Numbered from the stretch's first letter, positions 53,601-61,749 are shown. The stretch: DNA of 64,000 nt from Arion vulgaris (GCA_020796225.1 CM036767.1:13854927-13918926); one strand, 5' to 3'. The notes: a model not told the origin generated them from the letters alone. Made by a program: numbers and translations.

Positions 53601-56600
53601 ATCTGACCTGATTATTCTGTGTTCAATAGACGACGCTGTTTATGAAACACACTCCCCAGTAAAGCTCTTTTTTCTGAAGAGCTAACTGGCTGTGTTCTTA
53701 AAAATACTCTACTTCATTTTTTCAGTGTGGATGGTAATCTTCTTCTTCTTTGCGTTCGTTCTTAACGACATATTTTAATCACTCTTTGTGATATGTTTGA
53801 TCTTTACCAAGAACGTGTATACGTTGCACATTGGTTTGGTAGGCCCCTAAACGCATAGACTTCTACACTTTTAAGACACGTGCATCCGATTTCAGCCAAA
53901 CCTCCTTAGTCGCTTCTTACGCCATGCGTGGCAGGTAACAGTGGTTCTATTCTGTAACCCCAAAATTGGGCCCCGGTAACCACTCGGGCGTAGATGGAAA
54001 TGAGAAAGATGAGGACAATAGCGTGGGTGGTAATGATTGTAATTCAAACGTTCCATATCGACCACATGTCAACCACTCTGTGTGATTTGTATGTGATCTC
54101 AGCCTAAGAGCGATTGTACGTTGTGCCAGTTATGCGCCTAGAAGTAGGCCAGAACATCCTATTTCTGCGCAGCTTTTTATTTACTAGAGTAGCTTTCTTA
54201 GGTCCTACATCAGACGCCACTTACGGCACACCTTGTAGGTCGCAGCGTTACTATTCTTTGCTTTCCTTGCGGGCCCCGGCACCACACAGGTGAATGATGG
54301 TAAGGATGATTATGAGAATAATGTAGAGGATATTGATGATAACAACAACAGTAACAATTGTGGCGACAACATTGAAGATAAGGAGGATGCTAATGATAAC
54401 GTCTATTACAATGACGATAGGGCTGATGATGATCATAATGACAACGATGTTTAAAAGGTTTCTTCTTCTTCTTCTTCTTTGCGTTCGTTCTTTACGACCA
54501 ATTTTAATCACTCTTTGTGATATGTTTGATCTTTGCCAAGAACGTGTATACGTTGCACATTGGTTTAGTAGGCCCCTAAACGCATAAACTTCTACACGCT
54601 TAGGACACATGCATCCGATTTCAGCCAAACCTCCTTAGTCGCCTCTTACGACATGCATGGTAGGTAACAGTGGTTCTATTCTTTACACCCCAAATTTGGG
54701 CCCCGGTAACCACTCGGGCGGTTTAAAAGGTTTAAAAGCCGAAGAATTGACTTCATTGCACCGGGTTTTACCCCATATGGCTCGGTCCTCTCCGAAGAAA
54801 TTTCATGCCACATGCCGAGAGTATTGCACAAAGCACGAACTCCATAGCTCCAGCAACAATCCTAGGGGTCTCTGGAAAAAACTGCACTCGTGAACAGAAC
54901 GGCGCGGTCCGGATTCGAATCCACGACCTTCTGGGCAGATGGCGCTCATAAGCCTGGGAGGGCAAACCGTCTAACGGTCGCTGTCCTAAAAGAAAATAGC
55001 AGCCTGCTGCCTTGTGGGTTTTGGCTGAGGACAGCAAAAGGCTAACAGAGAGCGAACCCAGTAAACGCTGGTTGAAATAAACACACCGCCGAAGGATAAG
55101 CACATGAGCTCCAATAGGTACTGAAGGCTGTGCACGTACATCCGTTCTTGATGTTTGGCTGTTTATATATCACAATAGAATGATAAAAGCGGCATAAGAA
55201 CGATCTCGAGATAGAGAGAATCCACGACTTTAGACTCACAAGGCAAAGGGCTTAACCACTCAGCCACAGAGACAACGATGTTAATAATATCGATGACGAT
55301 GACAGTGATATTTATTCTGGTCCTGCTGGTCGTGATAGGATAATGATAACAATGATAATATTGATGATAACACATCGAAGATGTTGATAGTTATAGACAG
55401 TATGTTGACATGTACTGAAAACATGTATACATACAGGGGCGGCTCGTTATTAAGGACCAGTCGGGACGGGCCCCACACAAAAAAATGTATAACGTGTATT
55501 TATTATTTTTTAAATTAAAATATAGCAACCCAAAACCATGATTTCTCCGGGAAAAAATGTCTGGCACCACCAGCAAAAATGACCACGAGCCGCCACTGTG
55601 TACATATATGACATCATGACATATGACACTACAACATATGACACCACGAGATATTACATATGACACAATGAGACCAGACTCACCGGATATATGCCAAGTA
55701 TGTATATGCTCCTGTACTTGACTGCCATATTAGTCTGGTATCGATGTAATACATAACGTACTTGCTCCGCGAAATCGAATACAGTAATCAATGTTATCAC
55801 AGCACATATGCATATCATTGCTTTTTCCCCAACGGAGATATCTAATGAGAACATTATACATTCTTCAGATGTTTGTGAATATTAACTCAAAAATAAAAAC
55901 GACATTTTCTTCTTCTTCACGCGCTCCATATCGACCCCTTGTTAAACCACTCTTTGTGACATGTATAGGATCTGAGCCTAAACGCTTATCTTATCTTATC
56001 TTAACCACATTTGCCGTGAAGCGTCGTGGGAGAGTTAGTTTTCTATCTTGTGCCAGGTGTGTTGCGCTTGACGTTGTCAGTCCATGCTTTCGCAGGGACT
56101 CTGAGATGTTATCTATCCATCGTGTTCTTGGCCTGCCTCGTGCTCTGCGCCCTGAGTGTCGATTATTATAGGCACGTGATGGTGTAGCAGACTAGCTGGT
56201 ACAAGGCCCCAAAAAGAAAACAATGAGACAAAGAAAGAGAAAAGAAATAGAATAGAAAAAATACAGCCCGTGAAATGGCTACAGAAAAGTCACCCGAACC
56301 ACAGACACTCTCTTTACACAAAACATAAATGACTATAGAAAATAGCACTAACTAGATAACAAAAGTTTCTGCTTATGGCAATGTATTAAGTCAACCCTCA
56401 GGAGTCCTCAGGGACTCGCATTATAACAAGACAATTTATCGTCATAATACAATATATGCACGACTGGTAAATTATTGCACCTAAATATACACAAGAAAGG
56501 TTTTAATTACACATTAACACGCTACCCAAACACAATTGACCTAATTTAACACTCTAGTTCATTTACCCGTAATATTAAGCTTGTCCTAGAATTTGTCTTC

Positions 56601-59600
56601 ATACTGGTTCGATTCTTCCACTGTAATTTGGAAAGTTACTGGCTGGCAATTTCTATAAAAGTTCTAAATATAGGGAAAATGTTCCTCTCGATCACTCTGA
56701 AATATAGTGAGAATGTTCCTCTCGATCACTCTAAATATAGTGAGAATGTTCCTCTCGATCACTCTAAATATAGGGAAAATGTTCCTCTCGATCACTCTAA
56801 ATATAGGAAAAATGTTCCTCTCGATTCATATCGGAGAATAATATATATAATTTACCTATACAATTTCCTTCCTGTCTTCGCAGGACACATCCTGACCTCG
56901 CTCGTCAGTCACTGGTGATCTCTTTCACTTCAAATCCTTGGCCAGTCAATTAAAAATGCGATCACTGCCACTTCTCTTTTCTATCTGTGTTTATCTCTAC
57001 TGTTGCGTTCTGGCTTCTGCTCTCTTCAGTAGTTTCTGGCGTTCTCTTCTCTTCAGTGGTTTCTGACTTAACTCCTCAGTGGTTTCTGTCCTAATTGTTC
57101 TCTTCAGTGGCTTCTGGCTTAACTGTTCTCTTCAGTGGCTTACCCTCTACTAAATCTATGTCTCAACTGAATATATATCTACTAACTTAAGTCCTCCCAA
57201 ATCCCAGCTGACCCCTGTCCTGGTCTCGAGATTTCCGAGATTAAGGGAGTCCCCGAATACCATGGGATAAACCAATTCCGTTGTGATTTTGTAAACTACT
57301 GGTCAGCAACTAAATATTTGTAAACAAGGTGTTTACCTACAGACTCAAGGACACCCAGTGCAATAAAGGGGGTGGTTTGGTTGCCCCCGAATAACCGAAT
57401 AAACCCTAGACATAACAGTGAAACTGTTACAATGGTAAGTAAATGTGGTTCCATTCTCATTAGATGGCCGAACCACTTGAATCTTTGCTTCTCGATGTAC
57501 TGTATGCATGGTATAGTACCAACAATGCTTCTGATATTCTCGTTTCTCACTCTATCTCGTCTTGTAACGTTGACAGCTTTTCGTAGACATCTCATTTCAC
57601 ATGTTGTAATCTTTCTTTCTTGTGTCTTAGTCAGATATAGGATCTGAGCCTAAAAGCTTTTTCTTCTTCTAACTCTCCATATCGACCACTTGTTAAACCA
57701 CTCTTTGTGATCTGTATGTGATCCGAGCCTACGAGCGATTGTACGTTGTGCCAGTTATGCGCCTACAAGTAGGCCAGCACATACGATTTCTGGAACACTT
57801 AGTTATGTGCTATGGTAGCGTCGAGTGGCGTCTATTACGTTCGTTCTTTACGACCAATTTTAATCACTCTTTGTGATATGTTTGATCTTTGCCAAGAGCG
57901 TGTATACGTTGCGCATTGGTTTGGTAGGCCCCTAAACGCATAAGACTTCTACACGTTTAGGACACATGCATCCCATTTCAGTCAAACCTCCTTAGTCGCC
58001 TCTTACGACATGCGTGGCAGGTAACAGTGGTTCTATTCTTTACACCCCAAATTTGGACCCCGGTAACCACTCGGGCGACCACTACAACTTACAAGGCATG
58101 TCGTAAGAGGCGACTAACGTAGGACCTTGGGAAGCTACCCTAGACAATAAAATCATCGCAGAAATCGTATGTGCTGGCCTACTTGTAGGCGCATAACTTG
58201 CACAACGTTCAAACGCTCCTAGGCTCAGATCACATACAAATCACACAGAGTGGTTAACAAGTGGTCGGTGTGGAGCGTCCGAAGAAGAAGAAGAATAGTC
58301 TTATCTTGACATATTTGTGTGTTCCCTCTTCTGTGTCTATATTGCTGGTTGGTTGATCTATTTATTGTCCTGGCTTCTGTTAATTTTCATGTATCTTTCA
58401 CATGCATGTTGTTGTGGTCTGGATTCAAGTGAATGTTTTTGTCGTTTCAATTAATTTAATGTTGTTATTAAATGTTGTTATATATTCCCAGTGGCAACGT
58501 ATGGGTGTGAAGCATGGACATTTAATAAGGCAGTGGAAAAAATATATGTGCTTTGGAAAATAAGTGTTACAGAAGAGTCCTCCGTATATCTTGGACAGAG
58601 AAGAGAACAAATAGCTCTATCCAGAAAGAACTCAAAATTTTAAAAAAACTCGCTGATGCTACAAATAAGAAAGAGAAAATTGAGATATTTTGGACATATA
58701 AAAAGATATGAAGGGCTGGAGAAGACCATCATGGAAGAAGGCATACCAGCAAAGAGAAGACGAGGAAGACAACAGAGAAGATGGATTCAGGATGTAACTA
58801 ATGGGTTGAACATGACTGCTGCAGAGGCAGGGCATCTGGCTTATGAGAGAGAGAAAGTCAGGAGAGCTGTTGGTGTGGCAAAGTTCTGCTCAGGACAAGA
58901 TATTTGATGATGATTATATGTGTAAAATTGGACGAATTCAATTCAGAAGTGATGAAATCAGAGAAATGTCTGGTCAACCACTAGTAACAACTGTTTAAAG
59001 AGGTAGAGCTTGGAGATATGTTGGGCATGCATTGAGAATAAATGATCACAGAATAACACAGCAGGTAAAGAAGTGAGAGACAAAGGGTTCAAGAAAGAAA
59101 GGACGTTTTCGCCCGAGTGGTTACCGGGGCCCAAATTTGGGGTGTAAAGAATAGAACCACTGTTACCTGCCACGCATGTCGTAAGAGGCGGCTAAGGAGG
59201 TTTGGCTGAAATCGGATGCACATGTCCTAAATGTGCAGAAGTCTGTGCGTTTAGGGGCCTACCAAACCAATGTGCAACGTATACACGTTCTTGGCAATGA
59301 TCAAACATATCACAAAGAGTGATTAAAATTGGTCGTAAAGAACGAACGCAAAGAAGAAGAAGAAAGGACGTCTTATGGAAACCATGAAACGAGTTTCACT
59401 GAAAAAGGCGAGAAATATTGGACTCAATTCCATAGAAGAGATTGAGCTATAGTTGTCCCAACAGAGCGTTATGGAGAAATTACTTGTAGGCCCTACGTAA
59501 CGTATAACGGTAAGATAGGCATGTATATACGTACATATTTTGAATGGGTATTCAAGGGCATGTCTTTTCTGCTCGCACTGTAAAGATTTGTACACAAAAA

Positions 59601-61749
59601 TGCGCAGCAGCCAATTTATCAGCGTCATAGTTGCACTCATCACACCCGTGTGGTGCAGGGGCCTGCAAGGAAAGCAAAGAATAGTACCACTGTGACCTAC
59701 AAGACATGTCGTAAGAGGCGACTGATGTAGGACCTAGGAAGCTACCTAGTAAATAAAAAGCATCGCAGAAATCGGATGTGCTGGCATATTTGAAGGCGCA
59801 TAACTGGCACAACGTAAATCGCTCTTAGGCTCAGATCACATAGAAATAACACCGAGTGGTTAACAAGTAGTCGATATGGAGCGGAAGAAGAAGAAGAAAG
59901 AAGAAGCACTTATCAGAAGTTCCAATCTTTAGCTTGTTGAAAAGACGGTACCCCAGTCTGTTGTGATAAGTGCGGAGTCTGAATTTCATGACTTGCTCTT
60001 TTCTGTTGAACTGATAATATGGAACTTTAGTCTTGAGGCTGTGATGTTCTGTGGTGATAAAACAGTAAATATATTAGGAGAATTCGATGGAAGACTTCTT
60101 GGAAGAATACTTGGGTGGGTCATCATCATCAGCATCAAGTAGCTTGTCCTTTCCAGAACATGACAGCAATCCCGAAAAACTCTGTTCTGTGCAAGTTGAC
60201 CGGCGTCAGCAGCAGCCATTATCGGATCGCCAATGACATCTTGCACCCATCATCTTCGAGGTCTTCCTTTTTTTTTTTTTTCGTCCGCTTTCAACTCAGA
60301 CGAAGTTTCATCTCTGAAACTGATTTTTGCGTAAAAATCCGTTTTTCCAATTTCTTACAATGGCAGCAGCGTGCACATTGTAAATTACTTTACACTGGCA
60401 GCCGTGTGCTCAATGTACTCGTAATTAGTATTCCCTCGCCATACAGGCAGATTTTCTCCGACTTCAGAGGTACTCACGTTATCGTCCTGAGTAAGACCAG
60501 GGGACTCGAACAAGTGCCGGACAGTAGGTTCGAACCCGAGCTATGAGGCGTCTCACAGCTAGCAGGCAGAGCTACTATCAACTACTCTAGGCAGTCCCCG
60601 AGGTCTTCTTCTAATTCTTCTTCCAGACTCAATTCCCTCCAAAATTATCTTCTCTAGGCACTTGTGTGCGGATACGATTAACATATCAAACTTCTAGAAC
60701 TAATTGGTCTGCAAGACATAAAGAGATACAAACGAGACCATGGGAATAGATAGGACATGTCCTCATGATTAGAAAAGAACGGTGTCAAGATATGCAATGC
60801 AGTGAATAAAAGGTAAAAAGGTAAAGGAACCCTTTCATACCTCGTGGTATATAGGTCAATACAGTGTTAGGCCTGTTTTTTTCATTGACCATCGGCACAG
60901 GATAGGTGATGTGGTCAGCATCACGCCGGCCGCCTTTACTTTCCCAGATCATGTCTAGTACCCAGTTGAGGCTGGGTCGACCTGAGAGCCGTCGTGGTCG
61001 GGAAAAATTCCACGCGCATTGTGGGAGCTGAACCCAGACCACCAGCCTTGCGAAGCGAGTTCACTAACAACTACGCTACAGCGGCTCTAATGCAGTGAAT
61101 ACCACAGTACAAAAGAAAGCATACGAGTACATGGCTGAGGCACAATTTTGAAACAGAGTTCAAACCATGAATAGGGGGACTGCCTAGAGTAGTTGATAGT
61201 AGCTCGGCCTGCTAGCTGTGAGACGTCTCATAGCTCGGGTTCGAACCTACTGTCCGGCATTTGTTCGAGTCCCTGGTCTTACTCAGGACGATAACGTGAG
61301 TACCTCTGAAGTCGGAGAAAATCTGCCTGTATGGCGAGGGAATACTAATTACGAGTACATTGAGCACACGGCTGCCAGTGCAAAGTAATTTACAATGTGC
61401 ACGCTGCTACCATTGTAAGAAATTGGAAAAACAGATTTTCACGCAAAAATCAGTTTCAGAGATGGAACTTCGTCTGAGTTGAAAGCGGACGAAAAAAAAA
61501 AACCATGAATACTAGTAGGTTTGTCGTAGAGAGGGAGAGAGAGAGAAAGAGAGAGAGAGAGAATTGACACGATTGAATTGTGTGGATATTTGTTGTATGA
61601 TTTATGTGTCAAAGGGCGCGTTAATGTAATGATGATGATATGATCAGAACACAAACTACTTACTCACAAAGAAGCCATTCGACAATGGCATATCCTTTGA
61701 ACAAATTCTCTGTGAAATCTCCGTCATGTTTGTAGCGTTCATTGTCAAA
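36012..61749 (-). CDS. SLC51A: Organic solute transporter subunit alpha-like
   Basis: Seven - strand exons, 61749-61668, 55841-55684, 53363-53290, 44427-44269, 42130-42019, 38382-38130 and 36229-36012, join with consistent phases into about 351 residues (human SLC51A has 340). SLC51A/OST-alpha is a seven-helix plasma-membrane protein that, with SLC51B, exports bile acids and steroid conjugates. Hydrophobic segments fall where its helices should be. The family marks are [10 protein letters not shown] (human FLEDAVYLY), LLIPRANL (IPR), [12 protein letters not shown] (FGGKEAV), the cysteine run [11 protein letters not shown] (GPCCCCCPCCP), VLWIDGKY (VPDGIY), [15 protein letters not shown] (IACSPPYSSKTRSQ) and [10 protein letters not shown] (RMYYRRKD). 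From that last Q to YRR the spacing is 24 residues in both proteins. The first Met exon was not found. The related TMEM184 proteins are less likely because the cysteine run is specific to OST-alpha. The repeats lie in introns, so the gene looks intact. Confidence 0.87.
36234..36490 (-). repeat. 61-bp tandem repeat beside SLC51A last exon
   Basis: Four copies of 61-62 bp and a partial fifth begin at 36234, 36296, 36357, 36418 and 36479. They differ by only a few bases. The array ends 4 bases from the acceptor AG of the terminal SLC51A exon. Confidence 0.9.
36600..36960 (-). mobile_element. LINE-5-like RT C-terminal fragment
   Basis: The - strand reads [37 protein letters not shown] and [12 protein letters not shown], similar to [14 protein letters not shown] of LINE-5. 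Confidence 0.55.
37190..37450. repeat. Unclassified repeat copy
   Basis: Shares order and words with 13830-13980 (CTCGTGGCAGTCCCAGAAAC against CTCGTGGTGACCCTGGAAAC; GAGAGAGAAGCTAACCCGGT). The family is unknown. Confidence 0.4.
37548..37737 (-). repeat. SINE-B, reverse member of a pair
   Basis: CTCCATATCGACCACTTG to CGACATGCCTTGTAGG; the head is missing. Confidence 0.8.
37770..38023 (+). repeat. SINE-B, forward member of a pair
   Basis: A full copy, head-to-head with the reverse copy 32 bp to the left; both lie in the last SLC51A intron. Confidence 0.8.
38130..38382 (-). CDS. SLC51A: SLC51A-like exon, helices 6-7 region
   Basis: The acceptor is cttatcctctag and the donor is gtaatt; phase 0 to phase 1, with 84 codons. 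Two hydrophobic segments ([20 protein letters not shown] and [11 protein letters not shown]) are followed by [15 protein letters not shown], which aligns with IACSPPYSSKTRSQ of human SLC51A. Confidence 0.88.
38645..38698. repeat. (TA)n/(TG)n microsatellite
   Basis: TATATATATA tracts passing into GTGTGTGTGTG. Confidence 0.9.
38870..39026 (-). pseudogene. U2 snRNA-like sequence
   Basis: On the - strand TTTGGCTAAGATCAAAG, TTAGTATCTG and GATATTTGACACGTGG follow the order of the U2 5' domain (TTTGGCTAAGATCAAGTG, TAGTATCTG, AATATCTGATACGT). The branch-site recognition GTAGTA reads TTAGTA and one T is inserted, and the expected stem II and Sm site are not clear. A U2 pseudogene or U2-derived retroposon is more likely than a working gene. 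Confidence 0.45.
39027..39239. other. A/T-rich low-complexity block
   Basis: Poly(A)- and poly(T)-rich sequence with no other structure. Confidence 0.6.
39240..39600 (-). mobile_element. Helitron helicase fragment
   Basis: The - strand encodes [39 protein letters not shown] and [18 protein letters not shown], the PIF1-type helicase motif II-III region of Helitron Rep/Hel proteins. Only about 100 codons remain. No Helitron end was found. Confidence 0.75.
40109..40377 (-). repeat. SINE-E inside the 31-bp array
   Basis: A full reverse copy (A-box side at the right: CTAACAACTACGCTACA). About 60 bp of array sequence is directly repeated on its two sides. Confidence 0.8.
40500..41236 (-). mobile_element. 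LINE-1-related 3' end inside the array
   Basis: The - strand carries [40 protein letters not shown] and [14 protein letters not shown]: RNase H plus tail with one frameshift. It ends in an ATAAC repeat tail (TGTTATGTTATG on the + strand). GTCCTTCTGTG flanks it, but the array itself is repetitive. Confidence 0.8.
42019..42130 (-). CDS. SLC51A: SLC51A-like exon, helix 5 region
   Basis: The acceptor is tctctttccag and the donor is CAG|gtaagatt. One base completes the Leu codon from the previous exon, then 37 codons run to phase 0 and end [10 protein letters not shown]. The donor junction is the ancestor or a member of the 31-bp array that starts at once on its intron side. Confidence 0.85.
42273..43161 (-). 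mobile_element. Composite SINE-headed retroposon (0.89 kb)
   Basis: The perfect 13-bp duplication ATATTTTAGATAT stands at 42260-42272 and 43162-43174. Between them, read on the - strand, are a SINE-A head of about 115 bp (43161-43048), a 325-bp body unlike any other repeat here, five 88-bp tandem units (42721-42284) and a GAA-rich tail (42283-42273). A 73-codon frame (42890-42669) runs from the body into the first repeat unit; its product is not recognised. The element lies in the SLC51A intron between the cysteine-cluster exon and the next. Confidence 0.8.
42284..42721 (-). repeat. 88-bp x 5 tandem repeat
   Basis: Five almost identical 88-bp units; TCTCACTAGATTGAGATTTC recurs at 42291, 42379, 42467, 42555 and 42643. 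They form part of the composite retroposon. Confidence 0.95.
43223..43388. mobile_element. hAT-type MITE
   Basis: Ends CAGTGGCGGCTCGT and ACGAGCCGCCACTG with the 8-bp duplication ATGTATGT. Non-coding. Confidence 0.85.
43505..44146 (-). repeat. Chimeric dimeric SINE-G (G1+G2)
   Basis: Reverse G1 (43505-43803) runs straight into a full reverse G2 with an A-type head (43805-44146). Only one terminal head is present, and TAATCTTGATCT flanks the whole unit. Confidence 0.7.
44269..44427 (-). CDS. SLC51A: SLC51A-like exon, FGG and cysteine cluster
   Basis: The acceptor is tctgtcttcag and the donor is gtaagt, with one base before and two after 52 full codons. It carries [12 protein letters not shown] and seven consecutive cysteines after PP, the palmitoylation-type cluster typical of OST-alpha. 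An alternative acceptor twelve bases further in (tttctag at 44416) is also in frame, but the longer choice matches the family spacing between IPR and FGG better. Confidence 0.85.
44428..45515 (-). repeat. 53/39-bp minisatellite made of an SLC51A acceptor
   Basis: About 23 units occur in two lengths, 53 bp and 39 bp. On the gene strand the long unit carries TTACTCTCTGTCTTCAG followed by TTATATTTCT, the real acceptor and the first ten exon bases at 44427. The short unit lacks 14 bp, including the AG. Long units also contain a GTTATAT-N6-ATATAAC inverted repeat on the + strand. Confidence 0.9.
45636..46320 (+). repeat. SINE-B interrupted by LINE-2
   Basis: SINE-B 45636-45832 ends at AGATCACATAC and resumes at 46250 with the same 11 bases, then AAATCACAAAGAGTGG. 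Confidence 0.85.
45833..46249 (-). mobile_element. LINE-2 3' end inside SINE-B
   Basis: The - strand encodes [35 protein letters not shown] and [12 protein letters not shown]. The duplication is AGATCACATAC. Confidence 0.85.
46320..46425 (-). mobile_element. LINE-4 fragment
   Basis: Reverse complement of the region coding [18 protein letters not shown] in the copy at 58700-58760. Confidence 0.45.
46514..46850 (+). mobile_element. LINE-4 3' end
   Basis: Frameshifted sequence corresponding to an ETRCYRK...NWLINNI...GHIKRHG...RGRPRRRW succession. Confidence 0.65.
46848..47100 (+). repeat. SINE-F (tRNA-derived)
   Basis: GTTAAGCCCTTTGCCTTGTG and B box GGTTCGAATCC, then CTGGAGCTACGGAGCTCGTG and CGGTGCAATGAAGTCAATCC. 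Confidence 0.75.
47211..49386 (-). mobile_element. Tc1/mariner-like element, 106-bp inverted ends
   Basis: Inverted ends 47211-47316 and 49281-49386 begin TAGTCTGTCCATTAATTCGT and differ at two positions in 106. Flanking TA duplicates at 47209-47210 and 49387-49388 show TA-target insertion into a SINE-C. The interior carries a broken transposase on the - strand. Confidence 0.9.
47842..49012 (-). pseudogene. Tc1/mariner-like transposase pseudogene
   Basis: On the - strand: a helix-turn-helix-like N terminus ([16 protein letters not shown]), an in-frame TGA near 48750, then [30 protein letters not shown] (first Asp), LVMDNASYH (second Asp) and [17 protein letters not shown] (final Glu), the DDE triad of the IS630/Tc1/mariner superfamily. 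Frameshifts lie between 48245 and 48180. Not active as read. Confidence 0.8.
49690..49800 (+). mobile_element. LINE-4 tail fragment
   Basis: [20 protein letters not shown] and [10 protein letters not shown], the same end as 387-650. Confidence 0.6.
49801..50340. other. No recognised gene
   Basis: Short loose repeats of AATAGTAAAYATTGCATATA at 49940-50060; otherwise unassigned. Confidence 0.35.
50345..50410 (+). repeat. SINE-F fragment
   Basis: GGATCCTTGCTGGTGCTACG and GAGTTCGTGCACTGCAGC match the SINE-F middle. Confidence 0.5.
50500..51020 (+). mobile_element. LINE-8 RT C-terminal fragment
   Basis: [17 protein letters not shown], then [20 protein letters not shown] and [13 protein letters not shown], with frameshifts. 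Confidence 0.65.
51078..51308 (-). repeat. SINE-B
   Basis: A full reverse copy flanked by GCTTAGAWACT. Confidence 0.85.
51440..52100 (+). repeat. SINE-F split by SINE-D
   Basis: A-box-like head near 51450 and B-box-like GAGGATTCTAATC, then after the SINE-D the CGGTGCAATGAAGTCAATCC module and a 3' AATCAGTCAGAGATGTC module. Confidence 0.7.
51608..51848 (+). repeat. SINE-D with doubled head
   Basis: CCCGTCTGCCCAGCGTGTTC occurs twice in tandem (51608, 51638) before the A box. Flanked by CCTACAGGGACG. Confidence 0.8.
52245..52885 (+). mobile_element. LINE-1 3' relic split by SINE-A
   Basis: GTTCGTGGTAATGAGAAAAC (a decayed NERAD region), AGAAGTGTGTTTAACCAGTG and the LINE-1 end, with a SINE-A inside. 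Confidence 0.6.
52428..52687 (-). repeat. SINE-A nested in LINE-1
   Basis: A full reverse copy with ATTGAATTTGT duplication. Confidence 0.85.
52890..53237 (-). repeat. SINE-B with internal duplication
   Basis: A segment of about 102 bp (52923-53024) is repeated at 53025-53126; the rest is a normal reverse SINE-B. Confidence 0.85.
53290..53363 (-). CDS. SLC51A: SLC51A-like exon, IPR motif
   Basis: The acceptor is tgttccaacag and the donor is gtaagt. It opens in phase 0; 24 codons ([20 protein letters not shown] and four more) and two bases follow. The IPR triplet aligns with the IPR after the second helix of human SLC51A. Confidence 0.8.
53740..53991 (-). repeat. SINE-A
   Basis: A full reverse copy; flanks GATGGWAAT. 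Confidence 0.85.
54044..54290 (-). repeat. SINE-B
   Basis: A full reverse copy, TTCCATATCGACCACATG to GGGCCCCGGCACCACAC. Confidence 0.85.
54464..54719 (-). repeat. SINE-A
   Basis: A full reverse copy between GTTTAAAAGGTTT duplicates, at the 3' edge of the SINE-F. Confidence 0.88.
54733..55275 (-). repeat. SINE-F split by SINE-G
   Basis: Reverse SINE-F 54733-54929 resumes at 55226 with its tRNA-like head (GGGCTTAACCACTCAGCCAC). The SINE-G between is flanked by AATCCACGACYTT. Confidence 0.8.
54930..55225 (+). repeat. SINE-G (G2) with another head
   Basis: A G2 body preceded by an unrelated head (CAGATGGCGCTCATAAGCC, CCGTCTAACGGTCGCTGTCC) instead of the A-type head. Confidence 0.7.
55434..55598. 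mobile_element. hAT-type MITE, second copy
   Basis: CAGGGGCGGCTCGT to ACGAGCCGCCACTG. The 8-bp duplication TRTACATA has one mismatch. Confidence 0.8.
55684..55841 (-). CDS. SLC51A: SLC51A-like exon, helix 1 region
   Basis: The acceptor is gttctcattag and the donor is gtgagt. Two bases complete the split codon, then 52 codons follow. A hydrophobic helix ([14 protein letters not shown]) leads into [14 protein letters not shown], the FLEDAVYLYK counterpart. Confidence 0.8.
55905..55985 (-). repeat. SINE-B fragment
   Basis: CTTCTTCACGCGCTCCATATC to GATCTGAGCCTAAACGC; interrupted by LINE-5. Confidence 0.75.
56183..57431. mobile_element. Candidate solo LTR (1.25 kb)
   Basis: Starts TGTAGCAG and ends CTGTTACA (TG...CA), with ATGG at 56179-56182 and 57432-57435. 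It lacks coding frames, holds AATAAA (57363) and short tandem repeats, and interrupts LINE-5 exactly. A non-LTR or MITE origin is not excluded. Confidence 0.55.
56655..56830. repeat. 33-bp tandem repeat in the LTR
   Basis: Five units around AAATGTTCCTCTCGATCACT plus CTAAATATAG. Confidence 0.9.
57658..57836 (-). repeat. SINE-B, reverse member of a second pair
   Basis: TCTCCATATCGACCACTTG to CTATGGTAGCGTCG; head missing. Confidence 0.75.
57838..58077 (-). repeat. SINE-A between two SINE-B
   Basis: A reverse copy lacking the GAA tail, ending ACCACTCGGGCG. Confidence 0.8.
58077..58297 (+). repeat. SINE-B, forward member of a second pair
   Basis: CAAGGCATGTCGTAAGAGG to GTGTGGAGCGTCCGAAGAAG; head missing. 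Confidence 0.8.
58500..58910 (+). mobile_element. LINE-4 3' end
   Basis: [37 protein letters not shown] and a TGATGATTAT tail, with earlier frameshifted [13 protein letters not shown]. Confidence 0.75.
58921..59510 (+). mobile_element. LINE-6 3' end split by SINE-A
   Basis: A degenerate copy of 30183-30925; GAAGAGATTGAGCTATAG and CTTGTAGGCCCTACGTAACG close it. Confidence 0.65.
59109..59364 (+). repeat. SINE-A nested in LINE-6
   Basis: A full copy with AGAAAGGACGTYTT duplication. Confidence 0.88.
59648..59904 (+). repeat. SINE-B
   Basis: A full copy; flanks GCACTYATCA. Confidence 0.85.
59990..60660 (-). mobile_element. LINE-4 end split by SINE-C
   Basis: The - strand reads [20 protein letters not shown], then, past the SINE-C, a RRxRRRPR-type stretch. 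Confidence 0.65.
60265..60599 (-). repeat. SINE-C nested in LINE-4
   Basis: A full reverse copy with GAGGTCTTC duplication. Confidence 0.88.
60812..61089 (-). repeat. SINE-E
   Basis: A full reverse copy flanked by AATGCAGTGAATA. Confidence 0.88.
61174..61500 (+). repeat. SINE-C
   Basis: A full copy flanked by AAACCATGAATA. Confidence 0.88.
61530..61562. repeat. (GA)n microsatellite
   Basis: An AGAGAGAGA tract. Confidence 0.85.
61668..61749 (-). CDS. SLC51A: SLC51A-like exon 1 found (N-terminal)
   Basis: The acceptor is atcgatcag (weak pyrimidine tract) and the donor is gtgagtaa. It encodes 27 residues ending AIVEWLL and closes in phase 1, which fits the phase of the next exon. The EWLL-Y-I segment aligns with QLLRAL of human SLC51A before helix 1. 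This is the least certain exon; with no in-frame Met, another 5' exon is needed. Confidence 0.5.

Larger units (their letters stand above)
55986..57635 (-). mobile_element. LINE-5 3' end split by a solo LTR
   Basis: The reverse GATAA tail (55986-56006) and the LINE-5 end continue at 57432-57635 ([35 protein letters not shown]). A 22-bp duplication (one mismatch) stands at 55964-55985 and 57636-57657. Confidence 0.8.
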
